Part shown: positions 45,301 to 56,585 of the stretch, piece after piece | Position numbering within the stretch: position 1 is the first letter of the stretch | Layout of the letters: each line of letters opens with the position of its first letter | Assembly: GCA_900169235.1 (NCBI GenBank) | Contig: FWCC01000023.1 | Span: 1-64,000, forward strand | Reading direction: 5' to 3' | Source of the DNA: Zarea fungicola | Lineage: Eukaryota > Ascomycota > Sordariomycetes > Hypocreales > Cordycipitaceae | Length of the DNA: 64,000 nt | Notes under the pieces: generated by a model | Told to the model about the DNA's origin: nothing | Databases searched by the model: none | Seen by the model: only the letters and a program-made list of their open reading frames with translations | Position numbers and translations under genes: made by a program

Positions 45301-47699
45301 AGAATGCGTATAGAATCTTCTTTTTCCAACAAGATATTTCTTGGCCAACATCTCCATGAGAAATGAGCAATGTAGTTGGGCACTCGTTACTACGATCGAT
45401 CTATGGGTAGATCACATGTAATCCGCTCAAGAAAGGAGAGCGAGACTCAAATCAGGCACTGATCTTCACTAATCTGACAGGCTCAACCAGTAGCTGTTTG
45501 AGCTCTTGTTCATTCGTCGACCCCATAATACGGCTAGTAAATTTTCGAAATCCAATAATGGGTAGGGAAAAGGGAACGAATTTCTGTGCTGATTACTGGG
45601 TACATTTAGTGCATTATTGATTACTCCGGTGAGATAATCAGAAAATGAGTGCAACCCTGTGCCCAGTGCATCACGCTAGAAACTATTAGCAGATCAGCCC
45701 AGGAACCGACCACACACCCGATCAGGCCCCTTCATTTCCGGGAGGGAGGTCAGGGTAAAGGGGGGAAATTGCCACCAGTCATTGCTGTGTGAATTGTGAT
45801 TCGAATAAGAATGTTAATTACTCTATTCTGGCAGATTGCGAGGCGCAGTCGACGTAGCACCATTTCATTTCCATGTGACTCTTGGGTGTCCAGATTGGCT
45901 TTGGAGGCGTGCTCTAGACCTCCAGCCTACTCCATACCTCACCCGCGAACGTGGCTTGGCATTGTCTCCAACGGCCAAGCTCGTGAACACGGGCAACTAG
46001 AGTCAGACAGTGAACTTGTCAAACTTGTTGTGTTGGAGCATCTACTCGTCTCGTACTTCGCAGATATGGAGAGAGGCAGTATCATAGCATCTATAATCCA
46101 GAAATGCTGTTCTGGATAGGCTGAGCGATGGTCCGGCTCTGCCCCTGTACGGCTGCAGGTGGCAAAAACAGGTGAGGCTTTGCAGGCTAGCCACTCATGC
46201 ATGCATCAAGATTAGGCGCCACTGCCAAGATGCCACCCAGCTGCGCATAAAATCACTAGTCTGCCATCCTTCATTGGCATTCTGTACAACTCGTTATAAC
46301 TAGTCCTGTATCATAAGAGCGTTTCTTTGGCGGCTTTCTTGATTGCAACAACGGAATAGCCGCTCCTGCTGTGATATCTCACGGGATGGAATTGTGACTA
46401 TACCTTGTATGCCCACATTACCCCGAAATCCACTGGCGGGACGGCGGCCACAGTGGGACACAAGCTTGTGCTGATTTGGGAGTGCAGTGGCCAATTCCGA
46501 CTGGCAACTTTGTGGCATGGAATGGTAACTACCAGTACTCCGTACTCCGTACATCACTTGCTTACCAGTATTATTGTATTCTGAAGGCGACAGTAAACAA
46601 GCCGACAATTACAAAAGACTGGCTACCAGTAGACACTGTACTTCCTGCAGCGCTCTGCTGTTTCTCAGGGTTCTCATTTGAGACAAGCGCAACAGCCTGT
46701 CTCGCGAATCACCGACGCATTTGTGACTAGTAGCTGCACCGAGTGTCCATAGGCAGCGACTGATAAAAATAGCCTTGAAAATCTTTCAATAAAATGTAAC
46801 ATTTCCGGCCACTCCAGAGACAGGCACCAAAGTTACGAATTCGGCTTACAGCGTTCCTGTGTCTTTGCACTTTGTATTACCCGCGACCACCGGATACCGG
46901 TTACTTTCCACCAACCCAGCGACAAGACTCCAGCTGTCAGCAAACAACCAAAAAGCAAAAGAAAATTCATTCCCTTGGCTTGCAAACTCCTATGCGGATG
47001 CGGTGGACCGAACTGAACCGGGGGGGAGGCGTAATGGCCTCCAGCTCTGGAGCTGTCGACCGAAGCTAGACGAGCAAATTGGGTTCCAGGGCCAGCTAGG
47101 CACCACTTTTAAGCTCCAGCATTAATCAATGGTTGGTACTTGCCTGCTTGCCACTGGGCCTACTGCAGGGGTCCCGCCGTCCGCTGATGATCCTCACAAC
47201 CACCAGCAGAGGCCAGCAGCTGAGCTGAGCTGGGCCATCGCGCGGTCCGGTGTACAGATTGTACCAGTACCAGTACGCTCTCCCTCTCGCCTGCATGCTT
47301 TTCCTTACCCGGTGGAACCGACAGACAATCCAGACACCCCTGCCCTCCTACTATCTCCACACCTGCCTCCATTCTTCTCCTCCCAATCTCGGTCGTAATG
47401 ACGGTGTCATGCTAGATTGATACAGCACAATTAACATTGGCTTCCTAGTCCGTGCCCCCCCGGGGGATACAGCTGGGAAAAGGTGGACTGGTGGATCTTG
47501 CCATGTCCAAAGGTTCCCAATGGTGACTCCCAAAGCAAGAGTGTAGAAGTCTTTGCTTGGCTACATAAAGCTCTCCCGTCCCGCTCTTCTACACCTGGTT
47601 CCTTTTTTCTCCTTCCTCCCTATCCCAATCAGCATTCACATTCGTTTATCTGTACTATTACACAGTCCAAAACAACCAAACCCCCAAAAATCAATCAAA
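42310..47699. other. 5.4-kb gene-free stretch
   Basis: The longest gene-free interval in the window. Reading frames up to 130 codons occur (for example 44504-44896 minus and 45058-45357 minus) but lack signal peptides, domains or splice context. Short local repeats such as GGTCCAGTGGTCCAGTGG (near 42710) and GTACCAGTACCAGTAC (near 47260) are present. The last few hundred bp serve as promoter and leader of the CFEM gene. Undetected multi-exon genes with unfamiliar products cannot be excluded. Confidence 0.4.
47562..47569 (+). promoter_or_regulatory. TATA-like element of the CFEM gene
   Basis: TACATAAA about 130 bp upstream of the ATG at 47700, followed by a CT-rich leader and then a CAA/AATCAAT-rich stretch directly before the start codon, a common layout for highly expressed fungal genes. 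Confidence 0.4.
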
Positions 47700-48345
47700 A
47701 TGAAGTTCGCTGTCGCTGCTACCCTCTTCGCTCTCGCTGTCGCCCAGACCCGCGATGACATCCCCAAGTGCGGTCTTGACTGCATTGACGCTGCCATCAC
47801 CAAGGACGGCTCCTGCAAGAGCACCACCGACTACGCCTGCATCTGCCCCAAGCTGAACGACCTTCAGCTCACTGCTGCTCCTTGCGTCATCCAGGCCTGC
47901 GGCACCGAGGTTGCCATCAGTACGTGCCCTGCCGCCATGCTCCCATCGAGGAGTGCATGCCACGTGAATATGAACCAACAGCTTTGCTAACAACGACGTA
48001 ACAGACAAGGTCCTCCCCGCTGCTCAGGCTCTCTGCGCCGCCCAGGGCACCGCTCCCGCCTCTAGCTCTGCTGCTTCCAGCACCGCCGCTTCCTCCAGCA
48101 CCGCCGCTTCCTCCAGCACCGCTGCTTCCAGCTCTGCTGCCTCTTCCTCTGCTGCCAGCACCACCGCCGCTAGCACCACCAAGACCGGCACCACCACTGC
48201 TGCTCCCTCCACCACCGCCGCTACCTCCGTCAGCGGCAAGCCCAGCAACGGCACCGTCACCGCCACCAGCTCCATCCCCCACGCTGGTGCCGCTGGCCTC
48301 TCTGCCGGTGCTGCCGCCATTGCCCTCGCTGTCCTTGCTCTGTAA
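47700..48345 (+). CDS. CFEM-domain, GPI-anchored cell-surface protein
   Basis: Two exons (47700-47919, 48005-48345) with an 85-nt intron encode 186 aa. Signal peptide MKFAVAATLFALAVAQ. The CFEM domain has all eight cysteines (24, 28, 39, 47, 49, 62, 67, 84), including the CIC pair. Asp44, just before TDYACIC, is at the position that ligates haem iron in haem-binding CFEM proteins. A long Ser/Thr/Ala linker follows (TAASSS-type repeats, 48060-48190). The C-terminus is a hydrophobic GPI-attachment signal (GAAAIALAVLAL) preceded by small residues. Likely location is plasma membrane or wall; possible roles are haem/iron capture or surface integrity. Very strong codon bias suggests high expression. 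The start at 47700 is favoured over the open upstream frame because it yields the signal peptide. Confidence 0.94.
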
Positions 48346-51230
48346 GCGAGCTATAATGTTTCGGTGGTGCTAGGTGGTTGAAATCTTCCCAGTCCGGTTT
48401 CTCTGATTGTGATCAATACCCGGTGCGGACTGGGAAGATTTCTACCTGAAGGAAACTTTTGGGATCTTTTCAAGACTTGACTGTTTTGGATTGGGACAAA
48501 CTATAAAAACCGTTTTTTCCTTGTAAAGGAAAGCGGGTGTAATTACAGAAATTAATATACCAGTTTACTGGATTTAATAAGTAATGTCGAATGACACACT
48601 GTTTATACCGTACTTGACATCTTTACTGTGATTTTGCGTGATTTTCTCATTTGGCATTAAAAGAAGCATAAAATGATTTGCATCGTCTTTGCATAAATAG
48701 CTTTGGATTATGGAACTTCATCTTTGTGCAAATGGCTACGCTCCGACAGATCCGCACGAGCAGGAATGTGTGTGGGCAACAGCAAACTGACAGCTCAATC
48801 AACGAGACTTGCGCTCACCAACTGTATTGCCCGTCATCCTAGGCATCCATTTTACCTGAGCACCCAGGTGGGCTCTCTAATTGACCCCAGCGCAGGTATT
48901 GGTGCGTTTGTTATTAGGTACCCTCACCCGGCTCGCTACTTTCGGCGCATCGGACGGGCGGTCCGTTTTAACGAGAACTAGGCTGTGTGCGGGCTGGTTG
49001 TGTAGCTTTTGCTTGCAGTCCGAACAAGGTCTGGTCTGGGCTTGGGGGACTGGGCAAAATGTCCTCAGTAGGCCAACTTTTTCCCGCCTAAAAACCCGCA
49101 TTTGTCCAACACCTCACCCTTGGTAAGGAGAGGAGAGGGGAAGGGGAAGGGGGAGAAAAAAAACTCTCAATACGCTAGGAGCTCGCCGTGGGTCAACAGT
49201 GAAGCTGTTGCTTTTCCCCTTGTTCTCGTTTCGTTCAACTTTCAAGGAAATTCTGATGTGCAAGTCTTCAAACATGCCCATGTAAGTCATCGTTGTAGAA
49301 TCCTATAACAAAGCTTTTTTTAAGAACTGGCCTTAGCCCCTGCCACACCAAAAAAAGAAGTACCGGCACTTGTTTCCAAAGCCGGGCGCCACGCAAGCAG
49401 GGCCTGTGGCTGGGAGCAATTTTTCTTTGGTCCGTTTACCTTTTTGGCCATGCTGGTGGCGTTTTCTGCAAGCCCTTGGATGCTTTGGGTAAGGCGCCTC
49501 AGACGGCGAAGCCTGAAAAATTCTTTCTCAGGGTTGCCAGGGTTTGAGTGAGCCAGGGCTACGGCTCATTCGGGCTGCAGGTTTTCTACAAGCAGCTAGA
49601 AACATGCAGCTAGAAAAATACAGCTAGAGTTGAGCCTCGCTGTTGGCGCTTGAGTTGTACCTTTGTGAGTTTGTGACATCATTCAACTTGGAAATATTGT
49701 CCACAAGTTACCAAAAAGAATGATAGGGCAGCAAGACGAAAGATTTTGCGATTGAAAATCTGGGGTAGGAAAAATGACTGGAGATGGCTTTTTTTCTCTA
49801 TCTACCCCGACTTTTCGTTATCTTCAGAGCTCGCCCTTGTACTGAGGACCGCCGTCGGGCAAAACGTCTGACAACGCTCCAGTGGGCTTGAAGAATCCAC
49901 AAGCGAAGAGCGCCGCCAATAACATGGGGTGGATTCTCTGTGAAATTACGAGAAAAAGAAGTGGGCGGATCATCATGGCAGCAAAAAAGCACAATGCACA
50001 TTGGGGGCACTCATACGGACAGAGTAAGCAAAGTGGCACTGCTCTCTGTATGTATGCCAGAAGACAAAAGGAAGAAATTGGTTGAAGGCGTTGATTGAAG
50101 AATGTGATTATCCTCACATTGCATAACTGCATAATAATATTTCAAAAGATTTGGCATTGCCCGGATGAGCCATATCTGTGCACTAAGCCATGGCATGGTA
50201 TCGGCGCCACCCCGTGAGTCTATGACGACCTGCAACAGGAGCGATGACCTCTATCCCTGCTGGTTCGACTGGTCATTCATTTACTGTGAATGGTCGGTTT
50301 CAAGTTGAAGCAAGGACCAGTCCATGATGCTTGGACACTGAAGCGACGATCGCGTCGATCTCTCCTGCCCGTTGAAGAAACGTAGCCGCTCAAGGCACAT
50401 CGGCAAGAAGCGAGAGAAAACAGGGACAAGAGGAAAAAAATGAAACGACGAGATAAAAGTTTAATCAAGGTTTTCTTCTGGCATTTTCTAGCGCGGATAA
50501 CTCTGCCAATGTTTGCGTGAGAGTGAGAATTCCGTCTGCGGTTTTCGGTAGTGGCAAAAACTCAAAATAGTGGAGGGTGTGTCGTTATCGAGACTTGGAG
50601 ATGCATCTGTCGATGGACATGTAGACTTACTTGATAGCTCATTGTTGAGAGGTACAGTATAGTAGGTATGAATGAGCTTACTTGATTTCAATATTTGGTA
50701 ACTTCCATTGAGCCTTTCTTCTTCTAAAGCCTGTTGGTCGGCTGGGTGTGTGAAGCGTACTATACGCTGGCACTTACCCTAGATCTCTTGTATGACCACT
50801 TCGCAGCAACTTGAGCGAATAGAAATGACTTTATAGATCAAACGAAAATATTGACTTGATTTGGCGACTATATAGTATTGTACAAGCATTAGATAAAGTA
50901 TACTTTCTCAAGATGTGCTCTGTGACGTTCATTGATTCTCACAGCCCAGTACCTGCTACTCCAGTTCTGCATTTAGAGGAAAGCGTAGTGCAAAGTCCCA
51001 TATTGATTTTGTGTTTCTAGTATTCAAAGTACCAAATGTCCATGTAATTTACAAGCTGACTTAGTAATTCTATGAACCATCTGCGCCACTACCGGCATCA
51101 ACATGCCTGCAACGCAGTCGCACATCTAAAAGTTTTGAATGCATCTATCAAGCAAAAATAATACAGTATCATTGCAGTCTATACGCAGGTTTAATACTGC
51201 TCTAATTTTCTCCACTGGTGACAATTGCCC
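48346..51230. other. 2.9-kb gene-free stretch
   Basis: No supported gene. Frames of about 60-100 codons at 48703-49308 and 49798-50235 have no recognisable features and overlap each other in several frames. 48351-48441 contains an inverted repeat around GAAATCTTCCCAGTCCG / CGGACTGGGAAGATTTC just after the CFEM stop. Confidence 0.45.
48385..48443 (+). terminator. hairpin in the CFEM 3' flank
   Basis: GAAATCTTCCCAGTCCG (48380-48396) is followed about 30 bases later by its exact reverse complement CGGACTGGGAAGATTTC (48425-48441), giving a 17-bp perfect stem about 40 bp after the stop codon. It would fold in the mRNA 3' UTR; a role in 3'-end formation or stability is only inferred. Confidence 0.6.
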
Positions 51231-52313
51231 TCACTGCTCCTCAATGGCTTCTATGCCCCTGATCCAGCCGTGGACCTTTTCTGCAATTTCCAAGCTCGTA
51301 CCTGACTCGACCATTAGCATACGCAAACAAATGTGAAAGTTTGTGATGTAGTTTGTTAGTTTGTCAAGGTGGCACATACCTTCTTGTACGCTAAATGCAT
51401 GAGGAATATCGCCCTCGTCCACCTCCAACACCGGCCGCCCCTGCGGGTCACCACGCGCCTTTTGCCGCGCGATGAATTCGTCACGCAGGTCATTGTCTAC
51501 CCAGTGGTCATGCTTGCCGTAAAAGAAGAAGAACTTGGGCGCCACGGCGGCTTGCCCATCCGCGGCGTCGGCGGCGTCCCAAAACGTCTCCTCCCACCTG
51601 TCCGCGCCGACGTGCCGGAGCTCCAGCCGGCCGAGGTGAATAGCCTGCCAGACGCCGTCCCGGCTCTTGAGCCACGCCCCCAGCGTAGCCGCGGCGCCCT
51701 CGCTGAAGCCGAGATAGTTGCGCCACAGCCACCGCAGCGCCGACTGCGGCAGGAGGAAGAGCAGCGCGCCGGCGATGCGGTGCAGGTTGTCCTCCACGCC
51801 GGCCAGGTACCGGCGCCGCTGCAGCGCCGTCACGCGCAGGCCGCTCGGGGAGCGGGCAATGTGGCTGATGGTGGGGAAGAGCAGGAAGCCGTGTCGCAGG
51901 GTGAGCCCGGCCTTGGGCCGCTGCGCCTGGCGATGAAAGGTCTCGACGACGACGTAGGCGCCGATGGAGTGGCCGATGAGAATGACAAAGTCGTACGGCT
52001 TGGCGGTGTCCTTGGAGGAAGGGGAACGGTGAGTGGCCACGTCGGCCCAGATGCCTTCGACTTGCGCATCGAGTCCAAACGGTAGGTTCTGGCTGGTAAA
52101 TGGCTCGTGGTCATCGTCGTGGAAGCCGAGGAGATTGCGGCCGTAAATGTCATAGGCCGTGTCGCCCTCCGTCTTGTCGAGCAGTGCACGCAGACACCGG
52201 AGGAAATCGGAGTAGAATTCTATGACGCCAGGGTTGCCTGGAACAAAATAAATGAGGGCATGCTTCGTGGCTGTCGATTGCCTAGATGACGGTAACGATA
52301 TATTTGCTTTCAT
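51231..52313 (-). CDS. lipid droplet-associated hydrolase-like (LDAH/DUF2305), alpha/beta hydrolase
   Basis: Two exons on the minus strand (52313-51380, 51301-51231; 334 aa). The 78-nt intron begins GTATGT, contains CTAAC and ends GTCAG; it is a multiple of three and open, so it could be mistaken for coding. The domain starts with ALIYFVPGNPGVIEFYSDFL, the hallmark of the LDAH family (PF10230). The nucleophile serine is in GHSIGA (Ser116); acid and base candidates are the Asp in YGKHDHWVD and the His in DIPHAFS. These proteins are linked to lipid droplets or ester hydrolysis; the substrate is unsettled. The ATG at 52313 is the first in-frame one, since the open region upstream lacks an ATG. 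A frameshifted ATG near 52412 would need another exon. Confidence 0.88.
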   Translation of the reverse strand: MKANISLPSSRQSTATKHALIYFVPGNPGVIEFYSDFLRCLRALLDKTEGDTAYDIYGRNLLGFHDDDHEPFTSQNLPFGLDAQVEGIWADVATHRSPSSKDTAKPYDFVILIGHSIGAYVVVETFHRQAQRPKAGLTLRHGFLLFPTISHIARSPSGLRVTALQRRRYLAGVEDNLHRIAGALLFLLPQSALRWLWRNYLGFSEGAAATLGAWLKSRDGVWQAIHLGRLELRHVGADRWEETFWDAADAADGQAAVAPKFFFFYGKHDHWVDNDLRDEFIARQKARGDPQGRPVLEVDEGDIPHAFSVQEGMCHLDKLTNYITNFHICLRMLMVESGTSLEIAEKVHGWIRGIEAIEEQ

Positions 52314-52622
52314 GACTGCCACAAGCGAGGAGATGCGCCGGTTTGATGCGATACAGAAGGGAGACAAAGTTGATGTCGCGACTGGTGATGGTGGGGCACA
52401 GGCCGAGGCTCATGGCGGTAGGACAGCGATGTGCGATTAGCGACGCGTGATGCACCGATAAGGACTCAAAGATTTATCTAAAATTAGAATAAAATATAAA
52501 ATCCTATTTGTGCAAAGTGTAAATGGCACTGGTTTGTATTTACACCGCATCTTGCGCTCCGAAACATGAAGTGGCTCCTCTCAGACATGAGTGCTGGCGT
52601 CGCCCCCGCCGACACCATATGC

Positions 52623-53042
52623 TCAGTTGCCTTGCAGCCCAACGGCAGTGGTTTCCGCGTGCTTGAACTTGCGCAGTCCCGTCCTCGTTATCCGGAGCTT
52701 GCTGGGACATGATGGATCTGGACATGCGACAAGCGCGTCTGTCGTCATCCAGTCGTTCTTGTGCGTGACGCGCTGCTTGGCTGGCAAGAGCGGAAGAACT
52801 GACGCTACACGGGGTATCAGCCATCTTCATTCAACAAATAAAGGAAAAAAATCCAGATATGTAATACAAATACTATATATACTGATGGATTGACCAGGAG
52901 GTAGAGACAGCATTTCGCCTTCCAAGGTAAAGTAGTCGCCTTCCTTTGCTCCGCAGAGGATGCGCTCACCAGGCGGGCACACGACTTCTACCTTGAGATC
53001 ATACAGCTCGAAGCTGTCATCGTGGGCATCTTGAGAGGTCAT
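52623..53042 (-). CDS. TIGR04076-like small conserved protein
   Basis: Two exons on the minus strand (53042-52874, 52804-52623; 116 aa) with a 69-nt GTATTT..GTGTAG intron. Exon 1 reads SFELYDLKVEVVCPPGERIL then CGAKEGDYFTLEGEML, and exon 2 continues SVLPLLPAKQR, NDWMTTDALVACPDPSC and ends in a basic/hydrophobic tail. The arrangement (a VVCPPG/CGAK-GD-FTL start, a PL-P-KQR middle and a final Cys-Pro-Asp-Pro-x-Cys) resembles the small TIGR04076 family found in bacteria and fungi; its function is unknown. Four cysteines could bind a metal. Exon 2 was recovered from homology logic, since a different frame over it is longer. The gene lies upstream of, and is codirectional with, the LDAH-like gene. 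Confidence 0.75.
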
Positions 53043-53669
53043 GGCACCGGTCGAATTTTCGTGTGAAAGTGGCTGTCAGTCTTTCGGTTTTAACTGTCCA
53101 ACGTGACAAGATGCAGACTGAGCTGTCTGTCGTGGGACTGGACATGTCTGACCCGCTCACTCCTAATTATTTATTACTGAACCAACTTCTCACTTAAACC
53201 AGTCACGAGCCGTTCATCTCGCCAACTGTTCTGTCATCTATCAGGTAAATGTCGCCGCCACAAATTGATTTTCGATATCATGGTTGGACCTCAGTGTAGG
53301 AAAAAGATGCGCAATGTTGCCCAGGGTGTTAAAACGGGAAACAGCAGGATGCAGTAACACAGCTACATCCTTCCCTCCATGTCGTCAGCGAATGTGCAAT
53401 AATGAGGCTTGACATGGAGCCACGGTGGCCTGGCTCTTCCTCGCGGGACTGCGTAACAGTTCATACTCCATGTGCGACACTCCATGACCCTCTCCTGGAG
53501 GGTGTTGAAACGCCTCACTTTCATGAATAGATTTCTCAGGTACAGTAGTGAAAAAATTATGGAATTTAGTTGTATTGTATAGCACCTGCAAACGTTTGTT
53601 TATTATAGAGGCGGAGTGACTTCCTCTCGACTTCAAGGGGCCGTTGAGGCCAACTTTCACAGTCACAGT
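53043..53669. other. divergent intergenic region
   Basis: About 0.63 kb between the starts of the TIGR04076-like gene (minus) and the unknown 153-aa gene (plus), presumed to hold both promoters. The long antisense frame at 53385-54020 overlaps the next gene and is judged a shadow. Confidence 0.45.
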
Positions 53670-54131
53670 ATGGACAACAACAAAACCAACCAGACGGCTG
53701 CCAATGAAAAAATAATGTGGAGGGTATCCGTTATCCTCGAGCACGGGTATCACAGCGTCCCGGCCCGCATCCGCCATGCCGGGCTCTACTTCGACTCCGG
53801 GGACGACAACGACGTCTACTACTTTGACGCCGTCTTCAACGGTTCCAACTTTTTCCTCCAGTGGATGCAGGAATTCAACCCGATCCGCCAAGGGGCCGTG
53901 GCCGCGCACGTTGACGTCGGGTCCTTGGCGTACGGCATCGGTGGCCACGATCTCGTCGATGTCCTTGGAGGAGTGGCGATTCCGACGCAGGCCAAGGATC
54001 CAGAGTACAGCTGCCAGCAATGGGTGCGGGATGCGCTGACAAAGTTGTACATGCGGGCGTTTCTCACATATAGCCAGTATTCAAAAGGCTACACGGGCTT
54101 GCAAGCCGACGGGACCGTGATGGCGACTTAG
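53670..54131 (+). CDS. conserved-looking hypothetical protein, 153 aa
   Basis: Intronless ORF from the ATG at 53670 (MDNNKTNQTAANEK). It has a globular composition with no signal peptide or membrane span. Strand-like segments WRVSVILEHG, RHAGLYFDSGDDNDVYYFDAVF and SCQQWVRDAL contain His and Cys residues in an order reminiscent of papain-like (NlpC/LRAT-like) small hydrolases. That is a weak resemblance, not an assignment. It is rich in Asp, Tyr and Phe. The gene is convergent with the downstream protease gene, with about 360 bp between stops. Confidence 0.6.
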   Translation: MDNNKTNQTAANEKIMWRVSVILEHGYHSVPARIRHAGLYFDSGDDNDVYYFDAVFNGSNFFLQWMQEFNPIRQGAVAAHVDVGSLAYGIGGHDLVDVLGGVAIPTQAKDPEYSCQQWVRDALTKLYMRAFLTYSQYSKGYTGLQADGTVMAT

Positions 54132-54490
54132 ATGCCGTCTTTCTGTCGCTGCCATATGTCCTGGAATGGAGGAGAGTTGGCAGAAGGATATCATGCAGCT
54201 CAGATCAGTCATGCTCTGCGGGGGTTTTACGTTGCTTCGGTACTTTCCAGTTTCACTCCTTTTTTTCTACGCTGATTTTACTAGTTTTTATTACTATTTC
54301 GTATGTAATTCAATGCTTTCCTAATCCGTATCGCTTTCTTTCATCCCAATCGTACAATTGAAATCTCAATAGTTTTACAATCCAAATATTACACCGAATC
54401 CCCGTGCGGGTGACCAATTCAATTCCATGTGCACAAAAAGCACAACCCTAAACGCCACACTGTCAGGATTCTTCCAAATATCGCGAATTT
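54132..54490. other. 3' intergenic between convergent genes
   Basis: About 0.36 kb, T-rich then A-rich, consistent with facing 3' untranslated regions. No coding region. Confidence 0.5.
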
Positions 54491-55815
54491 TTACGCAGTG
54501 GCGTCCGAGGCGGCATCGGCAAAAGCAATTTTATTGCTCCCGTCAAAGACGATAAACTTGTTCTGAAAGAAGGGCCATCCCAAGACAGTCACGTCATGAT
54601 CGGAAGGCTTCCTCGGCGTAAGGGCCTGGATGGCGCCGAGGCAGACGCCCGGGCGAATCACCTGAAGTTGGATATCTTTGCCTGGAATCACAAAGCTCCT
54701 TGTCATGTTGTTGTTTCCCGTGAGCTGTAGGGTGAAGTCGGGTGGGATAAATCCGTCTTGGCACGGGTAGGTGTAACCCGTGTGGTGGCCAGGGAGGATC
54801 ACCTTTTCGACACCAAGCGGAAACTTGTCGTAGTAGTCGTCAGCGATGGCATCAGGGGCAAGAATGACGGAGGCGGTAGTGTCGGGGGCCGCGTGCATCT
54901 TCATCGGCTTCATGGTACCGTTCCCGATCGCGTAGCCGGTGGCTTCAAAGACGTGGTACGGCGTGTTGAGAGGAACTTCATCCATCCAGAACAGTTCGCC
55001 AGTGTAAAGATCCTCGCTGATGCGCCCAAACTCAATACGACCTAGGGGAAAGAGTTAGCCTTGTATCTTTTTGTTGACGCCATTTTATGCGCAAAGATTT
55101 AAATCAAAAATTGGGTGAGAAGCGTACCTCCATCAGCTTTCATCTGTAGCGTGAATACATTTTTCGCGAGTTGCTCGCCAACATTGCCAAAGAAGCTCTT
55201 GGTCCCTCCCCAGCCCTTTTCGCCATCCGAGACTGGCTTCCCGAGACCCAAAACGCCATTAAATCCGACATCAGCGACGATACGGGAGTGGATAATCTTG
55301 GCCGAGCCGAAAGTTTGCTTGCTTTCGAGGCCCGCGATACGGATCTTGTCCATGTAGACTTGGCCCAAGGCACCGGTGCCGTCCATGTACACCTCGCGAA
55401 ACGAGTCCTTCTTGAGGTGCTTCGAGGTCTTACTCTTTCTGCCATTGTAGGTCGACTTTTCGCGGACTTTGCGCTGCCATCCATATTTGCCCATCTTGGG
55501 ATCCGTGCCGTACACCCAAGTGGTGCTGGAGGCCGTGTCAATGTCGAGGTTGAACACTTTGGGTCGCGTGCCAATCTCGACCTCGCAGGTGAAGCGAATA
55601 TTCCGGTTTCGGAAGCGGGCCGTGGTAATGAGGCTTCCAGTCGCGTTGCGGCGCGACATATTTGGCGGCCGGTCCTCGACGGTGGTGGCCAAAGTGTCGC
55701 GCTTGACGGCTGGGGTGCCATTGGCCTCGACGCTGATTCCCTCGCTGGCATTGAAGGGGGCGGCAATGGCTGGGAGGATCGTAGTGGCCAGCGCAAAAAT
55801 AGCTGAGAAATGCAT
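54491..55815 (-). CDS. secreted pepsin-like aspartic protease (A1) with altered active-site motifs
   Basis: Two exons on the minus strand (55815-55128, 55041-54491) with an 86-nt GTACGC..CCTAG intron encode 412 aa. Signal peptide (MHFSAIFALATTILPAIAA) and a short propeptide are followed by the pepsin fold: VFNLDIDTASSTTWV carries the first catalytic aspartate (Asp93), APDTTASVILAP the second (Asp283), and VTVLGWPFFQNKFIVFD the typical C-terminal strand. Canonical motifs are DTGS and DTGT; here the glycines are replaced by Ala and Thr, which may tune or impair activity. Both aspartates are kept. A DVGFNGVLGLG segment matches the family's conserved GILGLG. Likely secreted; the substrate is unknown. 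Antisense frames of 211 codons are shadows. Confidence 0.88.
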
Positions 55816-56585
55816 TTTGGAGCAAGAGGCAGGTACCTACTAAAGGTATGCTGGCAGGTGCGAGTTGAACAAGGACAGTGAGACGAGTGGTCGGATTTGC
55901 TGAGACGGACAGACAAAATGTCCGATTTTAAGTGAAAGAGTGAGTGTTGAGATTACATATTAGGTCGGTATTCTTCGACAGCAATATCTATTAAATAAAG
56001 AAGCACAAGGAAAGGAAAGAAAAAAGAATAACAAGACAAAGGACGCGCACGGGTTGCTGGTGGCGTTTGAAACTCTAACGAAGCCATCGCTAAGTATGAG
56101 ACGCCAGTATCCAAGCCACCAGACATTGACGGTGAATCAATCTTGCGCTTTTGCACCATTTTCACCACTTAACTTGGACGACTAACAAATTGCTGTCAAT
56201 CAGACGGCCTCGCGCGAGACGCTGTCAAATTTATCTGGCACCAACTGAAGACAATAAATGCGTTTATAACTTATTCTTCAATTAGTTTTTCTAGCACAGT
56301 GCAGTCCCGTGTCCCGTTTTAAGTATTCCTTGCGCCCATGTCGTAAGGTTGGTTGCAGGGCGTTTAATTGGCTTATGGAGGCTTTCTCGTCGCGTCTGCA
56401 AATGACTGGCTCGTGGTCGCCGTCACGGGCGCATCCTCGACATCAAACTAGGTTTTGTCGCAAGAAATGAAAAAGTATATAAGTGGCAGGAGTCAAGCTC
56501 GGTTAAACAGCTCATGATCAATTTAACTTTCCAAATTTGAAACAAACAACTTTGATTTAAAAAGAACCTTTTTACACTGCACAAC
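55816..56585. other. divergent intergenic region
   Basis: About 0.77 kb between the protease start (minus) and the DUF1993 gene start (plus), presumably containing both promoters. No coding region supported. Confidence 0.5.

Noticed and set aside
45058..45357. 99-codon minus-strand frame between katG and the CFEM gene
   Set aside because: Basic composition without recognisable motif, and overlapped by alternative frames of similar length.
51369..52085. 238-codon plus-strand frame opposite the LDAH-like gene
   Set aside because: Shadow of a GC-rich coding region; the opposite strand carries the complete GHSIG hydrolase.
53385..54020. 211-codon minus-strand frame over the unknown 153-aa gene
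   Set aside because: Repetitive Val/Asp/Gly composition typical of an antisense shadow. The plus-strand product is more globular, though neither has a recognised family.
55171..55806. 211-codon plus-strand frame over the aspartic protease
   Set aside because: No domain or signal peptide; the minus strand shows both catalytic motifs and a proper intron.
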